Source: Verrucomicrobiaceae bacterium (GTDB taxonomy: Bacteria > Verrucomicrobiota > Verrucomicrobiia > Verrucomicrobiales > Verrucomicrobiaceae). Taken from it: a stretch of DNA of 59,591 nucleotides. Made by a program: the position numbers and the translations under genes. Location of the stretch: the NCBI GenBank assembly GCA_947466075.1, contig CANIBP010000007.1, positions 73,272 to 132,862 on the forward strand, written 5' to 3'. Numbering within the stretch: the first letter of the stretch is position 1; each line of letters begins with the position of its first letter. The notes beneath the pieces are model-generated. The model ran no database searches, was not told the origin of the DNA, and was given only the letters and a program-made list of their open reading frames with translations. Below, one piece after another: positions 1 to 8,638 of the stretch.

Positions 1-3
1 AAT

Positions 4-849
4 GTGCTGCTGAAGGAGAACCAACTCGAAAACGACATCGCTGCGATGAAGGGCAAGGACCGGCCACGGATCGATCCAGGCTTGAAGCGTTTCGAAGCCG
101 CAGTCGATCTTATCCGTGCTGGCAAGAGCGAGGAAGGACGCGATGCGCTCATCAAACTGCGCCAACAATTTCCCGACTCTTCAGCCAGCCCCGAAGCCAT
201 GCGCATCATCGGTGAGATCAATCTCGATCAGCTCTACTCGCCAAACAACATGGCTGGCAAAAAGGATTACATCGTGCAGCCGGGCAATTCACTGCTGGGC
301 ATCGCGGGTGCACACAACACCACCATCGACTCCATTATCCGCATGAACGGCCTGATGAGTCCCATGCTCCAGCCGGGCGACCACCTCACTCTCATCCCGA
401 TGGAGTTTAATCTCGGTGTCAGCGTGTCCAAAAAGCAGGTCATGCTGCTGCGCAACGTGGGTGACAAAGAGTACTTGTTCAAAGTCTATGATGCGAAAGA
501 CATCCGCCTGCCAGCCGGCACGCGGTTGCCGGTGCAAATGGAGATCGCTGGCAAAAATGCCGTTTATGATGGCAAAGCCACGAGTTCGACTGATCCGCAC
601 TACCTAGACGCCGAGAAATGGATCGCCGGCACAAAGTCGGGTATCGTCATCAGCACACCACCCGTTGCTCGTGCCTTGCCCGTAGAGGAAGCGAAGGCCG
701 CACCTGCTAAGAAAGGCTCCTCGCCCGCCGCCACTCCGCCGCCAGCCCCGGCCGCAGCCGCCGAGACCGGCATCTTTCTCGCCCGCGAAGACATCGAAGA
801 ACTCTTTGCGCTCGTGCTTAAAGGGTCAAAGTTGAGCCTCGTGCGCTAA
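4..849 (+). CDS. LysM protein with degenerate L,D-transpeptidase-like C-terminus (5' end possibly outside window)
   Basis: The readable protein is 281 residues from a GTG at base 4, but the frame is open to the window edge, so the true N-terminus with any signal peptide probably lies upstream. Residues about 25-75 look helical and TPR-like. Residues 88-132 form a LysM peptidoglycan-binding domain (YIVQPGNSLLGIA through LQPGDHLTLIP). The rest resembles the YkuD fold: the terminal segment REDIEELFALVLKGSKLSL matches the end of L,D-transpeptidases. However, no catalytic SxGC(I/V)R cysteine motif is present; the equivalent region reads GTKSGIVISTPP, followed by an Ala/Pro-rich insert. I infer a cell-wall-binding, non-catalytic protein. 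It ends 27 bases before accA on the same strand. Confidence 0.7.
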   Translation: MLLKENQLENDIAAMKGKDRPRIDPGLKRFEAAVDLIRAGKSEEGRDALIKLRQQFPDSSASPEAMRIIGEINLDQLYSPNNMAGKKDYIVQPGNSLLGIAGAHNTTIDSIIRMNGLMSPMLQPGDHLTLIPMEFNLGVSVSKKQVMLLRNVGDKEYLFKVYDAKDIRLPAGTRLPVQMEIAGKNAVYDGKATSSTDPHYLDAEKWIAGTKSGIVISTPPVARALPVEEAKAAPAKKGSSPAATPPPAPAAAAETGIFLAREDIEELFALVLKGSKLSLVR

Positions 850-876
850 CCACCTCCCACCCCTTTCCTGACCGCC

Positions 877-1836
877 ATGAAACAAGTTTTGGAATTCGAA
901 AAACCCATCGTCAAACTTCGCGAAGAAATCGAGGAGATGCAGAAAAAGTTCGCTGCCAAACCCAGCGACAAACTCGCTGCTCAGATCGCCGATCAGGAGG
1001 CCAAATTGGACACCCTGCAGCGTGACATCCACGCGAACCTCTCTCCGTGGCAGCGTGTGCAGATTTCCCGCCATATCGCCCGCCCCTTCATGTTGGATTA
1101 CGTGAAGCACATCTGCGATGAATTCGTTGAGTTACACGGCGACCGCCACATTGGCGACGATAACGCCATGCCCGCAGGCTTTGCCACCATCGGCGGTCAG
1201 CGTGTGGCTATTCTCGGTCACCAGAAGGGTCGTGACACCAAGGAAAACCTGCTGCGCAACTTCGGCAGCGCCCACCCTGAAGGTTACCGCAAAGCGCTGC
1301 GCCTCATGCGCATGGCAGAGAAATTCAACCTGCCCATCATCACCCTTATCGACACCCCCGGAGCCTTCCCTGGCATCGGCGCTGAAGAACGCAACATTGC
1401 CGAAGCCATCGCATTCAATCTGCGCGAAATGATGACCCTGCGGACACCGGTCATCGCCATCGTCATCGGTGAAGGCGGCAGCGGCGGCGCCCTCGGCATC
1501 GGCATCGCTGACCGCGTGCTCATGATGGAGAACGCCTACTACTCCGTCATCAGCCCCGAAGGTTGTGCTGCGATCCTCTGGAAGCATCGCGAACACGCCC
1601 CCGAAGCTGCCTCTGCGCTCAAGCTCAGCGCCCAAGACTTGTCCAAACTCGGTATCATCGATGGCATCATTCCCGAACCACTCGGCGGCGCGCACAATGA
1701 CCACTTGGTCGCTGCGCTTTCGCTCAAAGACGCCTTACTCGCCGCGCTGACCGAACTCACCCAAATTCCGACCGCTAAACTGCTGGAAGCGCGTTATCAG
1801 AAATTCCGCGCACTCGGCCAGTTCACTGAAGGCTGA
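877..1836 (+). CDS. accA: Acetyl-CoA carboxylase carboxyltransferase subunit alpha
   Basis: AccA forms, with AccD, the carboxyltransferase that moves the carboxyl group from biotin to acetyl-CoA to give malonyl-CoA, the first committed step of fatty-acid synthesis in the cytoplasm. The 319-residue product has the family's usual length. It starts with the typical MKQVLEFEKPIVKLREEI helix and contains the crotonase-type core: LIDTPGAFPGIGAEERN (about 158-174), IGEGGSGGALGIGIADRV and YSVISPEGCAAILWK. The ATG at 877 gives the expected N-terminus, although no clear Shine-Dalgarno sequence precedes it. accD is not in the window. A perfect 15-base palindrome lies 16 bases after the stop. It is one of several fatty-acid and phospholipid genes here (fabG, fabH, plsX, plsY, gpsA, lpxD). 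Confidence 0.97.
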   Translation: MKQVLEFEKPIVKLREEIEEMQKKFAAKPSDKLAAQIADQEAKLDTLQRDIHANLSPWQRVQISRHIARPFMLDYVKHICDEFVELHGDRHIGDDNAMPAGFATIGGQRVAILGHQKGRDTKENLLRNFGSAHPEGYRKALRLMRMAEKFNLPIITLIDTPGAFPGIGAEERNIAEAIAFNLREMMTLRTPVIAIVIGEGGSGGALGIGIADRVLMMENAYYSVISPEGCAAILWKHREHAPEAASALKLSAQDLSKLGIIDGIIPEPLGGAHNDHLVAALSLKDALLAALTELTQIPTAKLLEARYQKFRALGQFTEG

Positions 1837-1852
1837 GTCAGGTGCTCACTGC

Positions 1853-1867
1853 GGTCAAATTTTGACC
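1853..1867. promoter_or_regulatory. Palindrome ggtcaaa-t-tttgacc between accA and the TonB receptor gene
   Basis: A perfect inverted repeat with 7-base arms and a 1-base centre lies 16 bases after the accA stop and 115 bases before the TonB-receptor start. The absent loop and lack of a following T-run argue against a terminator, so an operator for a dimeric regulator of the receptor gene is the better guess. It does not match the Fur box. Function is unproven. Confidence 0.25.
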
Positions 1868-1982
1868 ACGCACACAGGATGCGGAGGCATTCCTGTCCAC
1901 ACTGCGGCTTTGGCACACGACATGCGTGACGAGAAGCTCTTCGGCTGCTTGAGTTCGTTTCGATTCCGAACCAAACCAAACC

Positions 1983-4064
1983 ATGCGCACCTGCTCGTTA
2001 TCCTTCATCTTTGTCACAACTACCTTTAGTTTTGCTGCTGATCCTGCCCCGCTGAAAAAAAACAGCACGCCAATCCCCGAAGTCGTCATCACCGCCACGC
2101 GCAGCGCCAGTTCGCTGTCCCAAGTGCCCGCAGCAGTCAAAACGCTAGATCAAAAGCAGATGGCGGAACGTCTGGTGCGCACCTTTCCCGAGGCGCTGCG
2201 GGAAACGCCCGGTGTGGCGATTCAGAAAACATCCAACGGCCAAGGGTCGCCCTTCATCCGCGGTTTCACAGGGTTTCGCAACCTGATGATGATCGACGGC
2301 ATCCGTTTCAATAACTCCACCTTTCGCGACGGTCCGAACCAATACTGGAACACGATCGATCAACAGGCGCTTAGTCGCATTGAGGTTTTGCCATCACAGG
2401 GGTCCGTGCTCTATGGCAGTGACGCAGTCGGCGGCACGGTGAATGCCTTCACCAAGGACTCCGGCTATCTCAGCGAAGCTGAAGGCGGCTTCTTCAGCCA
2501 TGGCCTAGCCAGCCATCGTTACTCTAGTGCAGAGCATAGCAACGTCGAGCATCTCGAAACCAGCATTGGTGAAGGCCAGAAGTGGGGCCTGCATGCCGGT
2601 GTGACGCTCAGCCAGTTTGGCGATGTCATTGATGGCAGCGGGCGGAGGCAATTGCACACGGGCTATGACAACTGGGCATTTGATGTACGACTAGACGTAG
2701 CACTGGACGATAAATGGAACTTTACCGCCGTGCATCAGCAGGCACGTCAGAATGATGCGTGGCGCACACACTCTACCACAGCCGGCGTTTCGTTTGCGGG
2801 CACTGTCATAGGCACAGACCGCGTGCGGTTATTCGATCAAGAACGCAGCCTGTCCTATGTCCGACTCGTTGGCCATGAACTGAACAGCTTCATCGACAAC
2901 GCCAGTCTCACCGTCTCACTGCAAACAGCAGGCGAGCAGCAATTCCGCATCACCGGCGGCGGCACCCGCTCATTCAACAAGGTCGATCTCACCACGCTCG
3001 GCGCCGATCTTCAGTTCACCAGTGATTCGCCCATCGGCACCTTCGTCTATGGCATCGACTACTATGAGGACTTCGTGCAGTCCCATGCCTCGGACAATCC
3101 TTTCCAAGGTGCCGTTGCAGACAACTCAACCTACAGTCTGCTAGGCGTCCACATCCAGGACGCCATCGACATCGGTGAGCGCGTGCATCTCTTCATCGGT
3201 GAACGTTTCACCCACGCCACGGCGAACCTCGGCAGTTTCCGCAATCCGTTTACCTTGGCGCAAAGCTCTTTTGCCAACAGTTGGAACAACTTTTCCGGCA
3301 GCGTGCGCTTCGTGATCGACCTCGATGACCGCGACCGCTACACTCTTTATGGCGGCGTCTCGCAAGCCTTCCGTGCCCCGAATCTCTCTGACCTCTCCCG
3401 CTTTGACGTGGCCTTGTCAGGCCGCACCGAGACTCCGGCCACCGATCTGTCGCCGGAAAAATACCTGACTTATGAAATTGGCCTCAAGGCCAACACGGAC
3501 AGCATCACGGCCAGCATCGCCTACTTCCATACCCGGCTGAACAACCTCATCATCCGTCGTTCCACCGCCGTGCCGTTGCAGGACACTAAAGCCAACGGCG
3601 GCGACGGCTACATGCAAGGCTTCGAAGCCGCCGCACGCTGGCAGATTGACAAGCATTGGAGCATCTTCGGCCACATCGCTTGGGTCGAGGGTGAAGCAGA
3701 CCAGTTCATCGGCACCACCACGCAGAAGCGCCGCGAACCGCTCGGCAAAATCTCGCCACTAGTCGGCTATGGTGGCGTGCGCTGGCAGAACACCGGTAAC
3801 CGCATCTGGACCGAACTCGTCGGCCTCACGTACGGCGAAGCCGGTCGCCTTAATACTTCCGACCAACTCGATACCCAGCGCGTACCGCCCAATGGCACAC
3901 CCTCCTTCCTCGTCCTCACCTTGCGTGGCGGCTGGCAGGTCAGCGAGCATCTCCTTCTCACCGCCTCCCTCGACAATCTACTTAACCAAACCTACCGCTA
4001 TCATGGCTCAGGCTCGAACGAACCTGGCTTCGGTGCCAATCTAGGTGCGACGGTGAAGTTTTAA
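1983..4064 (+). CDS. TonB-dependent outer-membrane receptor
   Basis: This 693-residue protein has the full architecture of a TonB-dependent transporter. It has a signal peptide (residues 1-19, ending FSFAA), a TonB-box-like stretch around EVVITATR (about 34-41) and a plug domain with GSPFIRGF, IDGIRFNN, IEVLPSQGSVLYGSDAVGGTV. A long beta-barrel follows, with YGGVSQAFRAPNLSD and a final strand ending in Phe (GANLGATVKF). It should take up a substrate such as an iron chelate, haem or an oligosaccharide using TonB energy. The HATANLGS/AFRAPN features resemble haem and siderophore receptors, but the substrate cannot be read from sequence. No tonB, exbB or periplasmic binding gene is adjacent. The next gene starts 50 bases downstream. 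Confidence 0.93.
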   Translation: MRTCSLSFIFVTTTFSFAADPAPLKKNSTPIPEVVITATRSASSLSQVPAAVKTLDQKQMAERLVRTFPEALRETPGVAIQKTSNGQGSPFIRGFTGFRNLMMIDGIRFNNSTFRDGPNQYWNTIDQQALSRIEVLPSQGSVLYGSDAVGGTVNAFTKDSGYLSEAEGGFFSHGLASHRYSSAEHSNVEHLETSIGEGQKWGLHAGVTLSQFGDVIDGSGRRQLHTGYDNWAFDVRLDVALDDKWNFTAVHQQARQNDAWRTHSTTAGVSFAGTVIGTDRVRLFDQERSLSYVRLVGHELNSFIDNASLTVSLQTAGEQQFRITGGGTRSFNKVDLTTLGADLQFTSDSPIGTFVYGIDYYEDFVQSHASDNPFQGAVADNSTYSLLGVHIQDAIDIGERVHLFIGERFTHATANLGSFRNPFTLAQSSFANSWNNFSGSVRFVIDLDDRDRYTLYGGVSQAFRAPNLSDLSRFDVALSGRTETPATDLSPEKYLTYEIGLKANTDSITASIAYFHTRLNNLIIRRSTAVPLQDTKANGGDGYMQGFEAAARWQIDKHWSIFGHIAWVEGEADQFIGTTTQKRREPLGKISPLVGYGGVRWQNTGNRIWTELVGLTYGEAGRLNTSDQLDTQRVPPNGTPSFLVLTLRGGWQVSEHLLLTASLDNLLNQTYRYHGSGSNEPGFGANLGATVKF

Positions 4065-4114
4065 ACGCTCATTGGTTCTTTACAGAGTTCTCCTGCCGCG
4101 AAAACTGCAAGCCT

Positions 4115-4879
4115 ATGAAATGGCTCATTCGCATCGTTATCGTCATCGTGGTTCTTCTTGCCTTCGGCCTTTGGTATGGATGGTCGCAAATCGGACGATT
4201 GGTTAAGTTTGGTATCGAGAACGGCACACCACCAGTGGTTCAGACCAGTGTGTCGGTGAGTTCTGTGAAGCTCTCGCCGTTCTCCGGCATTGGCGTCATT
4301 GAAGGCTTCGAGATTGGCAACCCTAAGGGCTTCACCGGTCCGCGTGCCGTACACATCGGCCGTGCGGAAGTGGCCTTGGATACCGCCAGCGTCACCTCGG
4401 ACAAAATCGTCATCAAACACATCCACATCACCGACCCAGAGATCAATCTCGAAGCCGGACTTGGAGGCACCAACCTCAAGCACATCGCCGACAACGCTAA
4501 AAGCTTCGCCTCGCAGCAGAGCGCCGCAGTAGCTGGCAGGGATGGCTCTAGTTCCCCTGCTCCTGCCGCAAACAGCAAACCCAAGAAATCAATCAAGCTT
4601 CAGGTGGATGAACTGATCATCACGGGTGCGAAATTGAGCGCCAATGTCGCCGGAATCGTGCCTGGAGCCAATGCTAAGGTGACGCTGCCAGACATCCGCC
4701 TGACCAATCTCGGTTCCGGCGGTGCAGGCATCTCACCATCTGAGTTAACCGCCCAAATTCTCAGCCGCATCAGCACCGAGGCCGCCAAAGCCAGCGCCAG
4801 CGGCTCGCTTAAAAACCTGCTACAAGGCGGCGAAGCCAAACTCGGCGGCGACGGCCTGAAGAAGCTGTTCGGCAAGTAA
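4115..4879 (+). CDS. Membrane-anchored AsmA-like protein
   Basis: The product (254 residues) starts with a single transmembrane helix (about 4-22) and then a periplasmic region in the style of AsmA/DUF748-type proteins: VSVSSVKLSPFSGIGVIEGF, then repeated short strand-turn units such as IGRAEVALDTASV and IHITDPEINLEAG. A low-complexity Ser/Ala/Pro linker (about 143-155) precedes a second beta-rich part with KVTLPDIRLTNLG. The C-terminus is helical and Gly/Ala/Lys-rich. AsmA-like proteins are linked to outer-membrane biogenesis and lipid transport between membranes, but this one is short and the assignment is by pattern only. It converges on lpxD, whose stop is 9 bases away. Confidence 0.6.
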   Translation: MKWLIRIVIVIVVLLAFGLWYGWSQIGRLVKFGIENGTPPVVQTSVSVSSVKLSPFSGIGVIEGFEIGNPKGFTGPRAVHIGRAEVALDTASVTSDKIVIKHIHITDPEINLEAGLGGTNLKHIADNAKSFASQQSAAVAGRDGSSSPAPAANSKPKKSIKLQVDELIITGAKLSANVAGIVPGANAKVTLPDIRLTNLGSGGAGISPSELTAQILSRISTEAAKASASGSLKNLLQGGEAKLGGDGLKKLFGK

Positions 4880-4888
4880 CGGCGGCAG

Positions 4889-5908
4889 TCAGAGAGTTTC
4901 CGTTCCGTTCATCCGTTTTTCCAAGGCTTTCAAACGGCGCAAGGCATCTGGCAACTGCGCCATGGCGATCCATTGGCGCTTCGCTTGCTTATCAGGAGCC
5001 GCAGGGTAACCAAGCACGGTTTCACCGGCAGGAATGTCGCGCATGACGCCCGATTTGGCACCGATGGTGGCCTGCGTGCCCAGTTTGAGATGGCCAGCGA
5101 TACCGGATTGCGAGGCGATGACGACGTAGTCGGAAAGCTGCGTGCTGCCAGCGAAGCCAACTTGGCCCATGATGAGGCAATGGCGACCCATAACAACGTT
5201 ATGGGCAACGTGGACGAGGTTGTCGATCTTAGTCCCCTGCCCGATGACGGTGGAACCGAGTGCACCACGGTCGATGGACGTATTGGAACCGATCTCGACA
5301 TCGTCGTGAATAACGACATTGCCGACTTGCAGCATTTTACGGTGGCGACCTTGATCAAAGACATAGCCGTAACCATCGGAACCGATGGTGGTGCCGGCAT
5401 GAATGTTAACACGATTACCGACCTGCGTTTTCGCATAGAGCACCACATTCGGATGCAGGCACACATCCTCTCCGATCTGGGTATCGCGACCGAGATGATT
5501 GCCACCCATCAAGACTGACCGTGCACCAATGCGGACACCGGCACTGATGATGCAATGCGGGCCAACCGTGGCAGTGGCGTCGATGATCGCAGTGGGATCG
5601 ACTACGGCACTGGAATGAATGCCGGCATCGTGCGCTTCAGGCGGGAAGAACAATGGCAATACCTTCGCGATGGCAATGCGGGCACCTTTGACGCGGATCA
5701 GAACCTTCGCTGCAGATTGAAAACCAGCAGGAACAAGTATCGCGCTTGCCTCACTGGCTTCGGCAGCGGCCAAGTAGCTGTCTTTTTCAGCGAAGGTGAG
5801 ATCGCCTGCACGCGCGGAGGCAGCAGGCGCGATGCCAAAGATCATCACCATGCCATCACCAACCACTTCACCACCGATCTGCTCTGCAAGGTATGCGACA
5901 GTGAACAT
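4889..5908 (-). CDS. lpxD: UDP-3-O-acylglucosamine N-acyltransferase
   Basis: LpxD transfers a 3-hydroxyacyl chain from ACP to the 2-amino group of UDP-3-O-acylglucosamine, the third step of lipid A synthesis in the cytoplasm. I chose the ATG at 5908, giving 339 residues, the usual length, and the family N-terminus MFTVAYLAEQIGGEVVGDG; the frame stays open to an ATG at 5944. An N-terminal uridine-binding domain is followed by a left-handed parallel beta-helix of hexapeptide repeats (about 100-290), including HAGTTIGSDGYGYVFD, IGSNTSIDRGALGSTVIG and the catalytic-histidine region DNLVHVAHNVVMGRHC. The C-terminal helix reads ALRRLKALEKRMNG. The gene lies 22 bases downstream of the desaturase gene on the same strand. 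Other lpx genes are not in the window. Confidence 0.95.
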   Translation of the reverse strand: MFTVAYLAEQIGGEVVGDGMVMIFGIAPAASARAGDLTFAEKDSYLAAAEASEASAILVPAGFQSAAKVLIRVKGARIAIAKVLPLFFPPEAHDAGIHSSAVVDPTAIIDATATVGPHCIISAGVRIGARSVLMGGNHLGRDTQIGEDVCLHPNVVLYAKTQVGNRVNIHAGTTIGSDGYGYVFDQGRHRKMLQVGNVVIHDDVEIGSNTSIDRGALGSTVIGQGTKIDNLVHVAHNVVMGRHCLIMGQVGFAGSTQLSDYVVIASQSGIAGHLKLGTQATIGAKSGVMRDIPAGETVLGYPAAPDKQAKRQWIAMAQLPDALRRLKALEKRMNGTETL

Positions 5909-5930
5909 AAGTGGCGAAAAAACAATGCCC

Positions 5931-6959
5931 TCAGCGCACAGCATCAGGCAATCCTACCATGCGCTGCAGTTCTACATCCCAAACCTTCAAGCGCAGACAG
6001 CGCATGATTTCGCGTGGATGCAACGTGGTGATCTTCGGCTTTTGCAATTCAGGGATCTCGCGGAGCACCTCCGGCAACCGATAGAACGGAATGCGCGCAT
6101 TGAGGTGGTGAATATGATGATAGCCAATGTTGGCAGTAAACCAGGCCATGAGACGACTGGTTTTCATGTAGCTGGAGGATTCCAAGGCCGCACGTTCGTA
6201 GGTCCAGCCCGCCTTGTCGTAAAAGGACACGTCTGGGAAGTTGTGCTGCGCATAGAACAAATAGGAACCGATGGCGTAGGTGATGAAATGCGGAATGACC
6301 TGAGCCAATAGCCAGCCCTGCCAGCCGAATTTGACCAGCAGCAGAGCCGCAAGCCCAGCATGGACAAGAAGGGCGAGCAGACAGTCGAGGTGTTCCTTTG
6401 GTTTCGAGACAAACGGGCGTAGGCACATGCCATGGAGAAACACCGTCAGGTAGCCGAACAGGATGGTCAGCGGATGCCGCATGAAGAGATAAATCATGCG
6501 CGCAGACTTGGACGCCTTCAAATAATGCTCCTTCGTCATGATCGGGAATGAACCGATATGCGAGCCTTTGATCTTCGAATTATGATGGTGGTGATGATTG
6601 TGCGAGCTGCGCCAGATGCTGCTGGGACTGAGAGCCAGAATGCCAAACCCACGCATGAGCCATTCCGCCAGCTTCGACTTGGGCAGGATGGCATTGTGCT
6701 GCTGGTCATGGTATATGACGAAAAGACGCAACAGGTACAACCCGGAAAGCACACTGCAGGCGATCTTGAATGCCAGATAATTGAGCAGAATCGCACCTGT
6801 GGTTGACGCTGCTAGAAGCAACGTAGTCGAAAGGATGCACCACCAGCTTTTCGCGGTGTTGTCCACGGCGTAATTTTTGGTGGCCAGGATAAGCTCGATG
6901 CCCGTCCTGTTTCTACCGCCAAGAGTGATGGAATCGGCTAAAGCCAGGCCACTAGTCAT
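5931..6959 (-). CDS. Membrane fatty-acid desaturase family protein
   Basis: This is a membrane di-iron desaturase/hydroxylase-type protein of 342 residues from the ATG at 6959; an upstream start at 6980 would add seven residues. Three histidine boxes are visible: HDQQHN (about 84-89), SHNHHHHHN (about 117-125) and HHIHHL near the C-terminus. Hydrophobic segments surround them (around residues 40-80, 160-180 and 195-230). Such enzymes use O2 to introduce double bonds or hydroxyl groups into acyl chains or carotenoid-like lipids. The exact substrate is unknown. It is transcribed toward lpxD with 22 bases between them, so the two may be co-transcribed and link chain modification to envelope lipid synthesis. 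Confidence 0.85.
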   Translation of the reverse strand: MTSGLALADSITLGGRNRTGIELILATKNYAVDNTAKSWWCILSTTLLLAASTTGAILLNYLAFKIACSVLSGLYLLRLFVIYHDQQHNAILPKSKLAEWLMRGFGILALSPSSIWRSSHNHHHHHNSKIKGSHIGSFPIMTKEHYLKASKSARMIYLFMRHPLTILFGYLTVFLHGMCLRPFVSKPKEHLDCLLALLVHAGLAALLLVKFGWQGWLLAQVIPHFITYAIGSYLFYAQHNFPDVSFYDKAGWTYERAALESSSYMKTSRLMAWFTANIGYHHIHHLNARIPFYRLPEVLREIPELQKPKITTLHPREIMRCLRLKVWDVELQRMVGLPDAVR

Positions 6960-7091
6960 GTGAGGGTCAAGAAGCCGCACGATGAGATTGTCTGCAAGCT
7001 CTCATTGCTCCGATCTATGTGGCTTATGCAACAGTTTTGTCTCATTAGGGGCTTTCGATTTACCAATGGCACAGTAGCCAGATTGTTAAGA

Positions 7092-7871
7092 TCAAATCCA
7101 GCCACGGAGCCGATACCCCCACCAGCCAATGACTTCGTGCATCCAGGCTTCAAATAGCAATAGATGCGTAGCGTTGGGGACATTGAACCAGTTCAGCGGC
7201 CGACCACGCATCGGGGCACTCTCATAATTGCATGGCACCGGAACGACAGGAGCACCGGCCTTGGCAAAGACCGCCTGCGTCCGACGCATATGGTAAGCGG
7301 AAGTCACCAGCGCGACGCGCTGCCATCCGTGCTCTTTAGCCAAAGCAGCGACTTTAACAGCCTCATCATGCGTGTCGTTGCAGTTGCCAAGACTTTGCAC
7401 TGGAACCGCTGACAACTGCCTTGCCTCGATCCACAGTTTCGTGCCATCGGCCTCGGAGACAGTGTTGCCGTCGAGTTTTTTAAACACGCCACCGCCGATC
7501 AAAAGCAGCTTGCCTTTCCCTTGCCGTGCCAAAGCCAACGCAGTGAAGAGTCGATCCGCCCCTCCCTTGAGATGAATGCCAGAGGGTTCATTTACTGATG
7601 GCTCCACGCCACCGCCTAGCACCATGATGGCATCACATTCTGGTAGCGTGGCCAGATCCACTGGCGGCCACTCTTTTTCGAGCGAAGCCATCAGCAAATG
7701 GGGCACAGGCAACGCGCTGGTGATTGTTAGCAGTAACCAGGCAGACCCCGTCAGCCAGAGCGGCTTCCAGTGCCGACGGCGGATATGCAAAACACTTATG
7801 ATCGTGAGCACCAGCCAGATCAGGCCGGGCGGTTCGAGTAGATCGACCAATGATTTAAGAAAGGAGATCAT
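7092..7871 (-). CDS. YdcF/SanA-like (DUF218) membrane protein
   Basis: The protein is 259 residues, with two N-terminal membrane segments (about 13-31 and 38-58) followed by the DUF218 domain. Visible are DAIMVLGGGVEPS (about 79-91), GADRLFTALALAR, GKGKLLLIGGG, and the later THDEAVKVAALAKEHGW and VALVTSAYHMRRTQAVF, all characteristic of YdcF/ElyC/SanA proteins. ElyC- and SanA-type proteins influence envelope integrity and peptidoglycan or lipid-carrier metabolism; the biochemical activity is not settled. Its start overlaps the stop of the PotC-like gene by 4 bases, so it is the last cistron of the transporter operon, an unusual partner for a polyamine-type ABC system. Confidence 0.85.
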   Translation of the reverse strand: MISFLKSLVDLLEPPGLIWLVLTIISVLHIRRRHWKPLWLTGSAWLLLTITSALPVPHLLMASLEKEWPPVDLATLPECDAIMVLGGGVEPSVNEPSGIHLKGGADRLFTALALARQGKGKLLLIGGGVFKKLDGNTVSEADGTKLWIEARQLSAVPVQSLGNCNDTHDEAVKVAALAKEHGWQRVALVTSAYHMRRTQAVFAKAGAPVVPVPCNYESAPMRGRPLNWFNVPNATHLLLFEAWMHEVIGWWGYRLRGWI

Positions 7872-8638
7872 GTGCGGCGTTGAAGGCGGAAACTTAGCGC
7901 GGCGATGAGAAACGTGCTGCCGATGAGTAGGGTGCTGAGGGCATTGATGACTGGCAGACTGCGGCTGGTTTTCATCATGCTGGCAACGCGTAGCGGAAGC
8001 GTGGTGGTGCCGGGGCCGGAAACAAAGAAGGTGATGACGTAATCGTCGATGGACAGCGTGAATGCCAGCAATCCTCCAGCAAGAACACCGGGCAGTAGTA
8101 ACGGCAACAGGACCTTCCGCACCGACTGCGTCCGTGTGGCACCGAGATCACGGGCGGCGTCGATGAGAGTGAAATCAAAGTCCTGCAAGCGGCCGAGCAC
8201 GACCATGGTAACAAAGCTCAAACAAAACGTCACATGTGCGATCCAAATGGTGAGCAGACCGGTTTCGACACCACTGATAACGAATAACGCCAGAAGCGAC
8301 ATGCCCATGAGGATGTCCGGCATGACCAATGGCACAGTAATGAGCATCTGATGCACGTCTTGCAGCCACGAGCGGAAACAGTGCAGCGCATACGCGGCCA
8401 GCGTGCCGAGGATCATCGAAGCCAACGACGCGGAAACAGCGATCTTGAGTGTGACGGCGAGCGATTCCCACACCTCATCCGCCGCCCACAGCTTTTCATA
8501 CCAGTTCCAGGTAAAACCATCCCATTCGCCACCAAAACGAGAGGCATTGAAGGAATTCATGACAAGCACAACCAGAGGCGCGAATAAAAACACGACGACA
8601 ACCAGCGTGATGAGTGAAGGCAGCCATGAGCGCTTCAT
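7868..8638 (-). CDS. potC: Spermidine/putrescine-type ABC transporter permease (PotC-like)
   Basis: A 256-residue inner-membrane permease of the MetI/PotC type with about six hydrophobic segments. The first is at residues 8-28 and reads LITLVVVVFLFAPLVVLVMN. The EAA loop contacting the ATPase is IDAARDLGATRTQSVRKVLLPLLLPG, around residues 160-185, preceded by LGRLQDFDF. Together with PotB and PotA it should import polyamines or a related cationic or small organic substrate. It overlaps the PotB-like gene by 4 bases upstream and the ydcF-like gene by 4 bases downstream, indicating a translationally coupled operon. The substrate is inferred from family only, since no binding protein is present. 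Confidence 0.9.
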   Translation of the reverse strand: MKRSWLPSLITLVVVVFLFAPLVVLVMNSFNASRFGGEWDGFTWNWYEKLWAADEVWESLAVTLKIAVSASLASMILGTLAAYALHCFRSWLQDVHQMLITVPLVMPDILMGMSLLALFVISGVETGLLTIWIAHVTFCLSFVTMVVLGRLQDFDFTLIDAARDLGATRTQSVRKVLLPLLLPGVLAGGLLAFTLSIDDYVITFFVSGPGTTTLPLRVASMMKTSRSLPVINALSTLLIGSTFLIAALSFRLQRRT

